Source: Candidatus Contendibacter sp.
GTDB lineage: Bacteria; Pseudomonadota; Gammaproteobacteria; Competibacterales; Competibacteraceae
Direction: 5' to 3'
Length of the DNA stretch: 64,000 bases
Assembly: GCA_029624765.1 (NCBI GenBank)
Contig: JARSSO010000022.1
Span: 1-64,000, forward strand
The notes below the pieces were generated by a model. The model did not search any database. It had not been told where the DNA came from and worked only from the letters and a program-made list of their open reading frames with translations. The position numbers were made by a program, and so were the translations under genes. Shown piece by piece: positions 9,247 through 17,923 of this stretch. How positions within the stretch are numbered: position 1 is the first letter of the stretch; every line of letters begins with the position of its first letter.

Positions 9247-9715
9247 GAACCGGGCGGTCGTCGAGGATCGCTGGCGGCATCTCGCCGACGACGCCGAGGC
9301 GCCGGCCGGACCGGTGATCGTGTCGCTGGCGCGCTGGCGTCGGGAACGGGCGGCGCTGCTGGCGCGGGGCGAGCCGGTCGGGGTGCGGTTGCCGAATACG
9401 GTCGATCCCGCCGAACTGGCCGAGGATCTGCCAAAACTGGCGGTGGTGGCGCTGGAATTCCCCAAGTTCGCCGACGGCCGCGCCCATTCGCAGGCGCGGT
9501 TGCTGCGCGAGCGCCATGGCTATCGGGGTGAGTTGCGCGCGGTGGGGGACGTGTTGCGCGATCAGTTGTTCTTCATGGCCCGCAACGGGTTCGACGCCTT
9601 CGAGCTGCGGGCGGATCGCGACCTGGCGGAGGCGCTCGAAGCGTTCGGCGAGTTCAGCGAGAGCTATCAGCCCGCCGCCGACCAGCCGCTGCCGCTGTAT
9701 CGGCGGAGGCGCTGA
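9230..9715 (+). CDS. DUF934 protein, sulfite-reduction partner
   Basis: 161 residues. The ATG has an AGGAGG nine bases upstream and overlaps the cysI stop by 17 bases, so the two are translated from one message. The sequence shows DUF934 features: GVRLPNTVDPAELAEDL, then LEFPKFADGRAHSQARLLRE, and a terminal RNGFDAFELR segment. Members of this family are found beside CysI in many proteobacteria and are annotated as probable accessory oxidoreductase components; the biochemical role is not established. It ends 9 bases before the convergent T6SS phosphatase gene. Confidence 0.85.
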   Translation: MRSVIKNRAVVEDRWRHLADDAEAPAGPVIVSLARWRRERAALLARGEPVGVRLPNTVDPAELAEDLPKLAVVALEFPKFADGRAHSQARLLRERHGYRGELRAVGDVLRDQLFFMARNGFDAFELRADRDLAEALEAFGEFSESYQPAADQPLPLYRRRR

Positions 9716-9724
9716 ACCGCGCCT

Positions 9725-10543
9725 TCATTGCAGGTACCAGTCCGGCGGAATCGGATTGACGGTCGTCTCGGATTCCGGTTCCTCGGCCGGGTCGGTCGAA
9801 GTCGGTTCGTTGATGTTGACCACCACGGTGGTGACGTTGTCGTTGGCGTCGCGCATCAGGGCCAGGTGAATGAACGCCTTGACCGCCTCCTGACAGTTGT
9901 GATCGCTGTGAGCGAGCAGCCGCGCGATTTCCTCGTCGCTCACGGTCTTGTTGAGTCCGTCGCTGCACAACAGGAAGAGATCGCCGGCTTGTAGCGGTTG
10001 CATCACTTCGTCGATTTGCAACTCGTCGGCGGAGCCGACCGCGCGGGTGATCACGTTGGCCAGCGGATGACGATGCGCGCTCTCGGGCGCGATCAACCCC
10101 TGATCGACCAGTTCCTGCACGTGGCTGTGGTCGCGCGTCAGTTGCCGAAGCTGACCGTCCCGCAGCCGGTAGATCCGGCTGTCTCCCACCCACAGGCAGG
10201 CGCACTGCGCTTCGTAGACGAGCAGCACCACCACCGTGCTGCCGATGGTGCGGTGCTGGTAGCGCTGGGCGGATTCCTCGCGCAGCTGCTGATTGACGCC
10301 GCGCAAGCTTTCCCGCACCGCTTCCAGGAAATCTGGCCCACTCGCCGGCGGCTCGATCCGCTGCAGGGCTTCGATCACCATCTGGCTGGCGACATCGCCG
10401 GCTTCGTGACCGCCCATCCCGTCCGCGACGACCCACAGACCCCGTTCGGGCAGGGCGAGATAGGCATCCTCGTTAATCGCCCGGACCATGCCTACATGGC
10501 TGCGGCCGGCGGACGACCATTGGAACGATGGTTTCTGATTCAT
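9725..10543 (-). CDS. pppA: T6SS-associated PP2C Ser/Thr phosphatase (PppA)
   Basis: 272 residues forming a complete PP2C/SpoIIE-type metal-dependent phosphatase: RAINEDAYL, VVADGMGGHEAGDVAS, WVGDSRIYRLRDG and LLCSDGLNKTVSDEE carry the metal-binding Asp/Gly residues in the usual order. It is the last gene of the leftward T6SS arm, directly after tagF. In Pseudomonas aeruginosa PppA dephosphorylates the FHA protein of the T6SS and opposes the kinase PpkA. The FHA protein is here at the head of the same arm, but no kinase lies within it; a kinase/PP2C pair is found at 53–57 kb. Confidence 0.9.
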   Translation of the reverse strand: MNQKPSFQWSSAGRSHVGMVRAINEDAYLALPERGLWVVADGMGGHEAGDVASQMVIEALQRIEPPASGPDFLEAVRESLRGVNQQLREESAQRYQHRTIGSTVVVLLVYEAQCACLWVGDSRIYRLRDGQLRQLTRDHSHVQELVDQGLIAPESAHRHPLANVITRAVGSADELQIDEVMQPLQAGDLFLLCSDGLNKTVSDEEIARLLAHSDHNCQEAVKAFIHLALMRDANDNVTTVVVNINEPTSTDPAEEPESETTVNPIPPDWYLQ

Positions 10544-10546
10544 GGG

Positions 10547-11293
10547 TTATGTCTCCTCGGCGGTCATCGGCCCACCCGCCAGATCGGCGGCGTCGGCGAA
10601 TGATTGTTCGTTCCAGCCCAACTGTCGCCACTCCCCGCTCAGCAGCGCGGCGAAACCGGTGGCCGGCGGCAGGCCCGCGCAAATCAGCAGGCAGCGGGCG
10701 ATCCACTCGGAACCCTCGGTCCACCACAAGCTCGGCTGGGGAAAGGCGCGGCGCAATAGATGGCTCGCCAGCGTCGGCGCCGCCCGCGTCAGATCCAGCG
10801 ATTCCGGCAGGGGGCAGTACCAGGCGTTGCCGCCGGTGGCTTTCAGGGTGGGAATCATCGGTGCGCCCAGGGCCGCCACGTGGTGGCTGAAGGCCTCCAG
10901 GTCCAGGTCGTCGCGTTCCAGCGCGGCCAGCGCCAGTTGCTCGGCCTGCTGGAACCAGGTCTCGCTGACGCTGGGCAACGCCAGCAGCGGCCCGTCCGGC
11001 GCCAACGGCGCCGCGATCGCCAGGGGGTAATAGCGTCCCACCCGATCCATGCTCGGCATCATGATGCCGGCGTAGGCGTCCGCGCCGCACAGACCGGACC
11101 CCAGGGCAAACCGCCAGATCGGGCTGACGCGGTAGTACTCGCGCCAGGTGTCCTCGCCCATCTGGGCGCGGCTGTGGGCGATGGCGGTCTGGAGCCAGGC
11201 ATCCCAGGGCGCGACGAAGGTCTTGGGAAGCTGGCGGCCGATGAAATCGCCCCGGCTGGGCAGTTTGCCGAAGAAACCGGGCAAGGGCACCAT
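10547..11293 (-). CDS. tagF: T6SS accessory protein TagF (ImpM family)
   Basis: 248 residues. The start is the ATG giving MVPLPGFFGKLPSRGDFIGR, the conserved N-terminus of the TagF/ImpM (DUF2094) family. Further motifs are WREYYRVSPIWRFAL and MMPSMDRVGRYYPLAI. It starts 5 bases after the tssM stop and ends 3 bases before pppA. TagF is a post-translational modulator of T6SS assembly, reported in P. aeruginosa as a repressor acting apart from the kinase/phosphatase switch. The frame is open far upstream inside tssM, but the family N-terminus fixes the start. Confidence 0.9.
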   Translation of the reverse strand: MVPLPGFFGKLPSRGDFIGRQLPKTFVAPWDAWLQTAIAHSRAQMGEDTWREYYRVSPIWRFALGSGLCGADAYAGIMMPSMDRVGRYYPLAIAAPLAPDGPLLALPSVSETWFQQAEQLALAALERDDLDLEAFSHHVAALGAPMIPTLKATGGNAWYCPLPESLDLTRAAPTLASHLLRRAFPQPSLWWTEGSEWIARCLLICAGLPPATGFAALLSGEWRQLGWNEQSFADAADLAGGPMTAEET

Positions 11294-11298
11294 GGCGG

Positions 11299-14200
11299 TC
11301 AAAGCTGTTCCGGACACCGGAAACCCTCCAGTTCCCGCAAGCGAAAAGGATTGGCGCCGCCGGGGGTGCGCAGCTCGTAGACGGCCTGCCGGCCGCCCAG
11401 TTGAAACGTCACCCGGAATTGCCCCGAGCCGGCCGGCTGGACTTGCGCCTGGTCGAGCATCTTGAACCAGGCCCAGGGGCCGGTTTCGCTGAGCTGCGAG
11501 GGGCTGCCGGCGGCCGGCGGCAGAAATTCCAGTCGCGCCTGTCCGGAGGCGCCGGTCCATTGCAGATCGGCGACGCGAGCCGCCTGGCCGGCACTGTAGG
11601 TCAGCGTTTGACCGTCCACGCCGAGCACGACCTGATTGGCGTCGCCGCTCAGTTCGAGCGGGACCAGTTGAAAGCGAACCAGGGGGGTCGGGCTGTTGCC
11701 GGCGAACAGGGCGTCGCGCACGGCGGCGGCGCGCTGAAAGGCCTGCAGGGCTTCCGGGGCGATGCTCTGTTCCGGGCCGGTCGGGCCGCGCCAGCGCCAG
11801 GTCCCCGATGAAGTATCGACGTAGGGTTGCAGGGACTGCTTGAAGAAGCGGTCCATCAAACCGTTTGGGCCGAAGAACCGGCCGAAGGCGGCCAGCGCGG
11901 CGTCCGGCGGTTCGGCCAGCGACCGGTTGACGCTGACGCCGGAATTTTGCCCGACCCATTGAATCGTGTTCGTCGGCACAGCCGCGGGAGCGGCGCCGGA
12001 ACCGGCCCCGCTCCACTGAATGGAACTGCGGGCCAGCGGATAACGGCCGTTCAGATTCTCCTGAAAAAAAGCGGCGATCTGGGCCGCTTTCCATTGAGCG
12101 TTCAACCGGTCGCGCGGGCTGCGGACAATGTCGGCGCTATCCAGGGCCAGCTTGTTGAGCAGGGCGTTGAAGGGCGGCGGTTTGCGGGTGGCGTCGACCT
12201 GGATCTGGTTGACGACCGTTCCGATCTGATCCTTGAGGTTTTGCGGCAGGGTCCCGTCGGCGCTGGTTTCGCGGGCGCGGACCATGGCGTTCAAGTGGCC
12301 GTAGAGGTCGTTGATCGCGGACAGCGTTTTATCAAGGGGCGGAATCGCGCCCTCCGAACCGCCGATTTCGCGCTGGTACTGGGCGCCGAGAGCCAGCAGG
12401 CGCGGATCGGGAGCACAGGGCTGGATCGTGGGGCCGCTGGCCGGGGTATCGGTCTTGCCGAGGATGCCGGCGATCTTGTCGGTCAGGGACTTGTCCGGCG
12501 GGGACTTGTCCGGTGGTGGCTTGCCGGCCTCGGGCGGCGGCGGCTTGTCCAGCGCCAGCTCCCGAACCACGGTTTCGACCAGCGCGCGCAAGGGCGAGGC
12601 CGGCTGGGACAATACTTGCAAAAGGTCGAGCGCGGCGTTTGGACTGTCGAAGCTCTTGAACTGAACGTCAGCCAGCAGGTCCTGCCACTGCCGCAGGTAG
12701 TCGCCGAAGTAGAGGCGGCACACCTCGTCGGCGATGCGCTGCCGGTCGGCGGGATTGTTGGCCACCTGGATCGCCGCGCCCAGGATCCAGCTCTCGTCGG
12801 CCAACTGCCCGACCAGTTTCGCGTTTTCACTCAGAAAAAACTGGTGATAGCCCTTGTGGGTATACAGGCCGGGAACGCCGCTGTTCAACGGCTGGCCGCT
12901 TTTACGCTCGAGCGCGCGGGGCGCGTCGGGACCGGCGGCGAGGGTCAGACCGATGTCGGGCGGATTGCCAGCGTTGCGCTGGTTTTGCTTGACGCGCTCG
13001 TAAATGCGCTGCGAAAGGGGAACCTGGTTGAGCACGGCCCGGCTGCTCTGGATCAGTCCGTTGTCCAGCGCAATGGGCGATTTCAGCGGCGCCTGCTCCA
13101 GCAGCGCGTCCAGATGCGCCGACAACTGGTCGCGCTGTTCCCGGCTGACGGCGCGGGGCAGGTTGGCCTGCCATTCCTGCTCCATCCAGCCCTTGACCGC
13201 CTTGACGTCGAAGCGCTCGGGGTCGTCCATCATCAGATAGATCTTGAGGGTGTCGTACAGATAGCCGGGGTTGTTGGCGTTTTGCCGCAGCCGTTCCTCC
13301 AGGCGCAGGATGATGCGGGGCAGCAGAGCTTGCAGCAGCAGGCGCTGGTAGATGGCCCGCGCCTCACCGCCCAGCTTGTCGCCCTGATACAGGCCAAAGC
13401 CCATCAGCCAGGGGCTGCCGGCGTCGCGGTCGGCGTAGCCGCCGGGGATGGCGCGGGCGGCGTCGAGCAGGGTCAGGGCGGCGGCGGGATCGGTTTGGTC
13501 GGGCGAGAGCGCCTTGATCAGTTGGTCCACTTCCAGCCGCTGTTTTTCCACGGCGCGCACGTACATTTCGTTGCGGGCGTAGCTGGTCAACCACAGCAGG
13601 GCGGCCGTCACGGTCACGAGCAGGGCGGCGGCGTAGGCGCCACGCTGAATCCAGGCTCGCCAGCGCTCCACCCGCAGATTGGTTCCGGCGATTTCGGCTT
13701 CCGGAAACACCACGTCGCGCAGGGTCCGGGTGATGAAGTAACTGCGGCCCTTGCCGGAAAAGGTGCTGAGCAGTTGCCGGTTCAGCCCGAAGGTGGTTGC
13801 CAGCGAGCTCATCAGCCGGTCGATGGGCGTCCCTTCCTGAGTGCCGCTGGTGAAGTACACCCCGCGCAGCAGAACCCGTTCCTCGAACCGGCTGGGCCGG
13901 AACACTTCCTTGAGAAACCGCTCGGCGACCTGTTTCAGGGAGGCGAACTGCTTGGGGAGGGTGTAGATGAGGTCGCGCCGCTGGGGATCGCGCTCTTCCT
14001 GCAAGCGCGCCACCAGCCGGTCGTTCAGGCGCTGTTCCAGCAGCTCGAACTCGCCGATGAAGTTTTCGACCACGCCTTCCGGATTGGTCGGGTCGTCCAT
14101 CGGCAGGGTCATGCCCCAGACCTGCGCCCGTTCCTCCTGACCCAAATCGCCGAAGAACTCGATGAAGCCGGCGATCAGATCGGCCTTGGTGAACAGCACG

Positions 14201-15072
14201 TAGATCGGAAACCGGATGCCGAACTGTTCGTGCAATTCCTGCACCCGCTGCTTGATGGCCAGCGCCTGGGCGGAACGCTGGTCCTCGCTTTGCTGCATCA
14301 GGTCGGACAGGCTGATGGCGATGAAGGCGCCGTTGATGGGCCGACGCTTCCGGTGCTTTTTGAGCAGCTCCAGAAACCCGCGCCAGGCCGCGCGGTCCAC
14401 CTCCTCGTGGCTGTCCTGGGTGGTGTAGCGGCCGGCGGTGTCCAGCAGCACGGCTTCGTCGGTGAACCACCAGTCGCAGTTGCGGGTGCCGCCCACGCCG
14501 CGCACCTTGCCGGCCCCCAGCGGAAAGCGCAGGCCGGAATTGATCAGGGCGGTGGTCTTGCCCGAGCCGGGCGGGCCGATGATGATGTACCACGGCAATT
14601 GGTAGAGATATTGGGTGCGGCCGGTCTTGCCGCCTAGCCGGGCTTTCTTGAGGACGGCCAGCGCCTCGTCCAGCCCTTGCTTGAGCGTGGAGATTTCCTC
14701 GGACGAGGCGGCTTCTTCTTCCTTTTTCTTTTTCCGCTGCTCGCGGGCGGCCTCGTCGTCGCCCCCGCCCCCGCCGCCGCTCGGACCGCCTCCGCCTCCG
14801 CCGCCCTGGCCGACCCGACCGGCCTGCCCGGCCAGATCGGCCAGCATGTCGCGGTTTCGCCTGAGCGTGTCGATGTAGTAGAAGAGCTGGTACAGCGCAT
14901 ACATGCCGCCGACGGTCATGATGGTGCCGACGCGCCCCAGGTCGGAGGCGAGCGGCGTTTGTCCGGCGACGGCGATCAGCGGCCCCAGATACCAGATCAG
15001 GCCGGCGACCGCCAGAAAGCCGGTGACGCCGATCAGCCAGGGATTTTTGAGGATGCTCAGAATCTTGTTCAT
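11299..15072 (-). CDS. tssM: T6SS inner-membrane protein TssM (IcmF/VasK)
   Basis: 1257 residues. Two N-terminal membrane segments (about 12–35 and 47–67) are followed by a cytoplasmic NTPase-like domain with Walker A GPPGSGKT (166–173) and DTAGRY (211–216). A third membrane segment (AAALLVTVTAALLWL, about residue 490) leads to a large periplasmic region. The protein spans the inner membrane and links the baseplate to the outer-membrane lipoprotein TssJ. A Gly-rich linker (GQGGGGGGGPSGGGGGG, 89–105) and a Lys/Glu-rich stretch precede the NTPase domain. It lies 5 bases downstream of tssL. No tssJ is present in the locus, so its usual outer-membrane partner is missing or encoded elsewhere. Confidence 0.95.
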   Translation of the reverse strand: MNKILSILKNPWLIGVTGFLAVAGLIWYLGPLIAVAGQTPLASDLGRVGTIMTVGGMYALYQLFYYIDTLRRNRDMLADLAGQAGRVGQGGGGGGGPSGGGGGGDDEAAREQRKKKKEEEAASSEEISTLKQGLDEALAVLKKARLGGKTGRTQYLYQLPWYIIIGPPGSGKTTALINSGLRFPLGAGKVRGVGGTRNCDWWFTDEAVLLDTAGRYTTQDSHEEVDRAAWRGFLELLKKHRKRRPINGAFIAISLSDLMQQSEDQRSAQALAIKQRVQELHEQFGIRFPIYVLFTKADLIAGFIEFFGDLGQEERAQVWGMTLPMDDPTNPEGVVENFIGEFELLEQRLNDRLVARLQEERDPQRRDLIYTLPKQFASLKQVAERFLKEVFRPSRFEERVLLRGVYFTSGTQEGTPIDRLMSSLATTFGLNRQLLSTFSGKGRSYFITRTLRDVVFPEAEIAGTNLRVERWRAWIQRGAYAAALLVTVTAALLWLTSYARNEMYVRAVEKQRLEVDQLIKALSPDQTDPAAALTLLDAARAIPGGYADRDAGSPWLMGFGLYQGDKLGGEARAIYQRLLLQALLPRIILRLEERLRQNANNPGYLYDTLKIYLMMDDPERFDVKAVKGWMEQEWQANLPRAVSREQRDQLSAHLDALLEQAPLKSPIALDNGLIQSSRAVLNQVPLSQRIYERVKQNQRNAGNPPDIGLTLAAGPDAPRALERKSGQPLNSGVPGLYTHKGYHQFFLSENAKLVGQLADESWILGAAIQVANNPADRQRIADEVCRLYFGDYLRQWQDLLADVQFKSFDSPNAALDLLQVLSQPASPLRALVETVVRELALDKPPPPEAGKPPPDKSPPDKSLTDKIAGILGKTDTPASGPTIQPCAPDPRLLALGAQYQREIGGSEGAIPPLDKTLSAINDLYGHLNAMVRARETSADGTLPQNLKDQIGTVVNQIQVDATRKPPPFNALLNKLALDSADIVRSPRDRLNAQWKAAQIAAFFQENLNGRYPLARSSIQWSGAGSGAAPAAVPTNTIQWVGQNSGVSVNRSLAEPPDAALAAFGRFFGPNGLMDRFFKQSLQPYVDTSSGTWRWRGPTGPEQSIAPEALQAFQRAAAVRDALFAGNSPTPLVRFQLVPLELSGDANQVVLGVDGQTLTYSAGQAARVADLQWTGASGQARLEFLPPAAGSPSQLSETGPWAWFKMLDQAQVQPAGSGQFRVTFQLGGRQAVYELRTPGGANPFRLRELEGFRCPEQL

Positions 15073-15077
15073 GATCC

Positions 15078-16445
15078 CTACCGTATCGCCTGGGCCAGCA
15101 GGATGATGTCGACGCGCCGGTTCTGCGCCCGCCCCTGCGGAGTGTCGTTGGCGGCGAGCGGTTCGGTGTCGGCGCGACCCTCGCCGATGAAGCGGCTGGG
15201 CGTGGCGCTTTGGACGGCCAGGATTTTCACCACGCTGTCGGCGCGGGCCTTGGACAAATGCCAGTTGGACGGAAATTGCAGGGTGCGGATGGGGACGTTA
15301 TCGGTATGGCCGGTCACCAGTACCCGGCCCTGAACCTTGTTCAGCTCGGCGCCGATGCGTCGTTGCAGCAATTCGTAAAACGCCGGCTTGACCTCGGCCT
15401 TGCCGGAATCGAACAAGCCGTCGCCGCGAATGCGCACCGTGGTCCGGTCGGCCTCCTCGAGCACCGTGACCAGTCCCTGACGGATTTCCGGTTCAAGGAA
15501 GGTGCGCAGATTCTGCGCGACCTGGGCCAGGTTGGCGTTGGCCTTGGGGGGAGGGGCGGCGACGACAGGGACGCCGCCGCGCCGCACCATCGCCACGGTG
15601 TCGCCACGGATGCCACTGAGCGCGGCGAGCACCGGATCGGAGGCATTGTTCAGCAGCCAGTTGAAGATGGCGTAGGCCAGCAGCAGCAGGGCCGCCGCCA
15701 CCGCCGCCACCACCCACAGCGGAACGTAGCGGCTCAGGGGATTGCGCTGGTTGACGACGCCGCGCCAGTGCGGGGACAGTTCCCGCTCGAATTCGCCCCG
15801 GGCGGTGCGGATGGCGTTGTAGGTGCGCTCGCGCTGCTCGTCCAGCCGGCTGCGGCCGTTGTCCAGCAGCCGGTAGCGGCCCTGGAAGCCGAACGCCAGG
15901 CACAGATACATCAATTCCAGCAGATGCAGGTTCTTGCGCGGGTCGGGAATGATGGCGTCCAGCAGTTCAAAGAATTTTTCGCCGCCCCAGGTTTCGTTGT
16001 GGAAGGTGATCAGCAGGCTGGTCTCGCTCCACTCGCTGGCCCGGCCCCAGGGTGTGTTGAGCACCACTTCGTCAAGGGTGGTGCAAAGCACGTAGCGTGC
16101 CCGGAACACCACTTTTTCGTGGATGCCCTGGTTGCGGGCGTTGTTGGTGAAGGCCTTGATCTCCTCGATCATCTTGGCCCGCAGCCGCTCGGGGTCGGGG
16201 TGGGTCGGGGTGTTTTTCAGCCGCATGATCAGGCTGAGCAGGGGGGCGGCCGCCGCCTCCAGCGGATTCAGGCCGACGCCGGCCGGCAGGTTGACGGGGG
16301 TTTCGGCCGGCGGCGGTCCGGCCGGGCGGGGCGCCGGCGCGGACTCCGGGTTCGAGCCGGCGCGACGGCCGCCCGGGGCCGGTCGGATGATGGTGCGTCC
16401 GCCGTCGTCGCCGTCGGTGGGGGCAAACGGATCGTCGATGGTCAC
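15078..16445 (-). CDS. tssL: T6SS protein TssL (DotU) with C-terminal OmpA peptidoglycan-binding domain
   Basis: 455 residues, an extended TssL. A Pro/Ala-rich N-terminus (about 20–55) precedes the DotU domain (about 60–235; AKMIEEIKAFTNNAR and CLAFGFQGRYR). A single membrane helix (241–263) follows, then a periplasmic OmpA-like domain (about 330–452) with the signature VTGHTDNVPI (377–386) and SKARADSVV. TssL anchors TssM and TssK at the inner membrane; the OmpA domain should bind peptidoglycan in cis. The start codon is GTG. The gene is 14 bases after tssK and 5 bases before tssM. Confidence 0.94.
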   Translation of the reverse strand: MTIDDPFAPTDGDDGGRTIIRPAPGGRRAGSNPESAPAPRPAGPPPAETPVNLPAGVGLNPLEAAAAPLLSLIMRLKNTPTHPDPERLRAKMIEEIKAFTNNARNQGIHEKVVFRARYVLCTTLDEVVLNTPWGRASEWSETSLLITFHNETWGGEKFFELLDAIIPDPRKNLHLLELMYLCLAFGFQGRYRLLDNGRSRLDEQRERTYNAIRTARGEFERELSPHWRGVVNQRNPLSRYVPLWVVAAVAAALLLLAYAIFNWLLNNASDPVLAALSGIRGDTVAMVRRGGVPVVAAPPPKANANLAQVAQNLRTFLEPEIRQGLVTVLEEADRTTVRIRGDGLFDSGKAEVKPAFYELLQRRIGAELNKVQGRVLVTGHTDNVPIRTLQFPSNWHLSKARADSVVKILAVQSATPSRFIGEGRADTEPLAANDTPQGRAQNRRVDIILLAQAIR

Positions 16446-16459
16446 GGTTCGCTACTCGG

Positions 16460-17812
16460 TTATTCCTTGATGGCCCAGAACGTCATCTCCATGCCCGGAA
16501 ATTCGCCGCCGACGTGGAAGGCGAAACCGCCCGAGTTGAGAATCTGTTTCCAGAATTCGCTGCTGCGGTCGAGCCGGAAGTAGATGAAATCGGCGCGGTA
16601 GGGAATTTCCCGCGGCGCCACCGGCAGGGCGTTGACGCCGATGCCGGGCAGATGGTGGTTGACGAACTGGGCGATGCGCTCCACCGGTCCGATCTTGACC
16701 TGGGTGGGGAAGCGGGCGCGCAGCAGGTCGGTGGCCATGTCGGCGCGCACCGCCAGGATGAAATTGGCCTTGGTGAGCAGCGGGCGCTCGCGGTCGGTGA
16801 TGATCGCCACCCGGATGCCGTACTGGCGCTCTTCGATGGGAATCTGGATCGCCGCGTCCACTTCCTCCAGGCTGAGCGAGCGGCGCAGCTCGGTCATGAG
16901 GGGGCCGAAGGTTTTTTGCAGATCGTCGTGGTCGTAGGCCGGGAAGATTGGCGGCCGACGCTTGACCTTGTCGGTGAACGTGGCCATTTCGCCGGCCAGT
17001 TGCAGGGCAATCTGGTAAAAGCTCTCCGGGTGCAGGTTGCGCATGGCCGCCAGATGGGCGAACAGCGGCTCGAAACGGTTGACGACTTGCAGGCGCAGGA
17101 ACTGGGCGATGTCCAGGCTGGCGCCGCGCGCCGTGCCCGCGCCCGCCACCCGGTCGGCCAGGGCATCGCCGCGCTGGTGCAACAGGCCCAGCACCTCGGT
17201 GACGAAACCGGCCAGGGCCGGTACTCCCCGGCAGTCGAGGCAGGGCGGGAGATAGTCGGGGTCAACGATCACCCGCTGATCGGGCCGTTTTTCCAGTACC
17301 CGGGTCACCCCGATGGCGGTGTATTCGCCAAAATCGCGGGTATCAAGGAACAGCCGCAGGCGGGGTTGGCCAACCTCGATGAAGGCGCTGTTGTTGGCGG
17401 TGTCGATGTTGTTGTCGCGCACCTCGCCGGCCACGGCCCGATAGCGGGCGGCGGTATCGGTCTGGCCGCCGCGCTCCACGTCCGCCATGCCGACGCGCCG
17501 CAGCGGCAGGGCCAGCAACACCCGGATATTGCGCGCGTCGGCGCCGACCTCCAGCGGAGCCGGTGGCGGATCGTGGTCGGGAATGTTGAAGGGCGTGCCG
17601 TCGGGCAACAGGCCCCGGGCGGCGGTGATGGCGATCTTGCCCAGGGCCAGGGCCTCCCGGTCCAGGGCCAGATGCGCCACCCCCCAGCCATAGGGACGCA
17701 GGGCATCGCAGGATTGTCGAACCAGGGCTTCGATGTGGCGGTCCTGCTGCTGGAAATGCTGGGGTTGCAGAAACATCCCCTCGGACCAAACGACCTTGCT
17801 ATACCAACTCAT
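16460..17812 (-). CDS. tssK: T6SS baseplate protein TssK
   Basis: 450 residues, the normal TssK (ImpJ/VasE) length, with the family N-terminus KVVWSEGMFLQPQHFQQQDR and a C-terminal IPYRADFIYFRLDR segment. TssK is the trimeric adaptor connecting the baseplate (TssE, TssF, TssG) to the TssL–TssM membrane complex. It is the second gene of the leftward arm. In many clusters tssJ sits between tagH and tssK; here that interval is only 111 bases and has no coding capacity for a lipoprotein. Confidence 0.95.
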   Translation of the reverse strand: MSWYSKVVWSEGMFLQPQHFQQQDRHIEALVRQSCDALRPYGWGVAHLALDREALALGKIAITAARGLLPDGTPFNIPDHDPPPAPLEVGADARNIRVLLALPLRRVGMADVERGGQTDTAARYRAVAGEVRDNNIDTANNSAFIEVGQPRLRLFLDTRDFGEYTAIGVTRVLEKRPDQRVIVDPDYLPPCLDCRGVPALAGFVTEVLGLLHQRGDALADRVAGAGTARGASLDIAQFLRLQVVNRFEPLFAHLAAMRNLHPESFYQIALQLAGEMATFTDKVKRRPPIFPAYDHDDLQKTFGPLMTELRRSLSLEEVDAAIQIPIEERQYGIRVAIITDRERPLLTKANFILAVRADMATDLLRARFPTQVKIGPVERIAQFVNHHLPGIGVNALPVAPREIPYRADFIYFRLDRSSEFWKQILNSGGFAFHVGGEFPGMEMTFWAIKE

Positions 17813-17880
17813 GGCGGTGTCGCTCGTTGCGGCGCGTTGTTCGGATGTCGAATCGTCATGATTAAAATCCTAGCACTCAA

Positions 17881-17894
17881 ACCGCCGAACGGCG
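17881..17894 (-). terminator. Short GC hairpin between tagH and tssK
   Basis: On the minus strand ccgccg-tt-cggcgg forms a 6-bp stem and is followed by tttg. It lies 29 bases after the tagH stop and could attenuate transcription into tssK. The T run is short, so full termination is doubtful. Confidence 0.35.
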
Positions 17895-17923
17895 GAAGAC
17901 GCACGGGATTCGAAACTTCGGGG

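Noticed and set aside
11827..14637. 936-codon open frame on the plus strand antisense to tssM
   Set aside because: GC-rich shadow frame; low-complexity Gln/Val/Arg/Gly translation, no family motif, and tssM on the other strand is fully supported.
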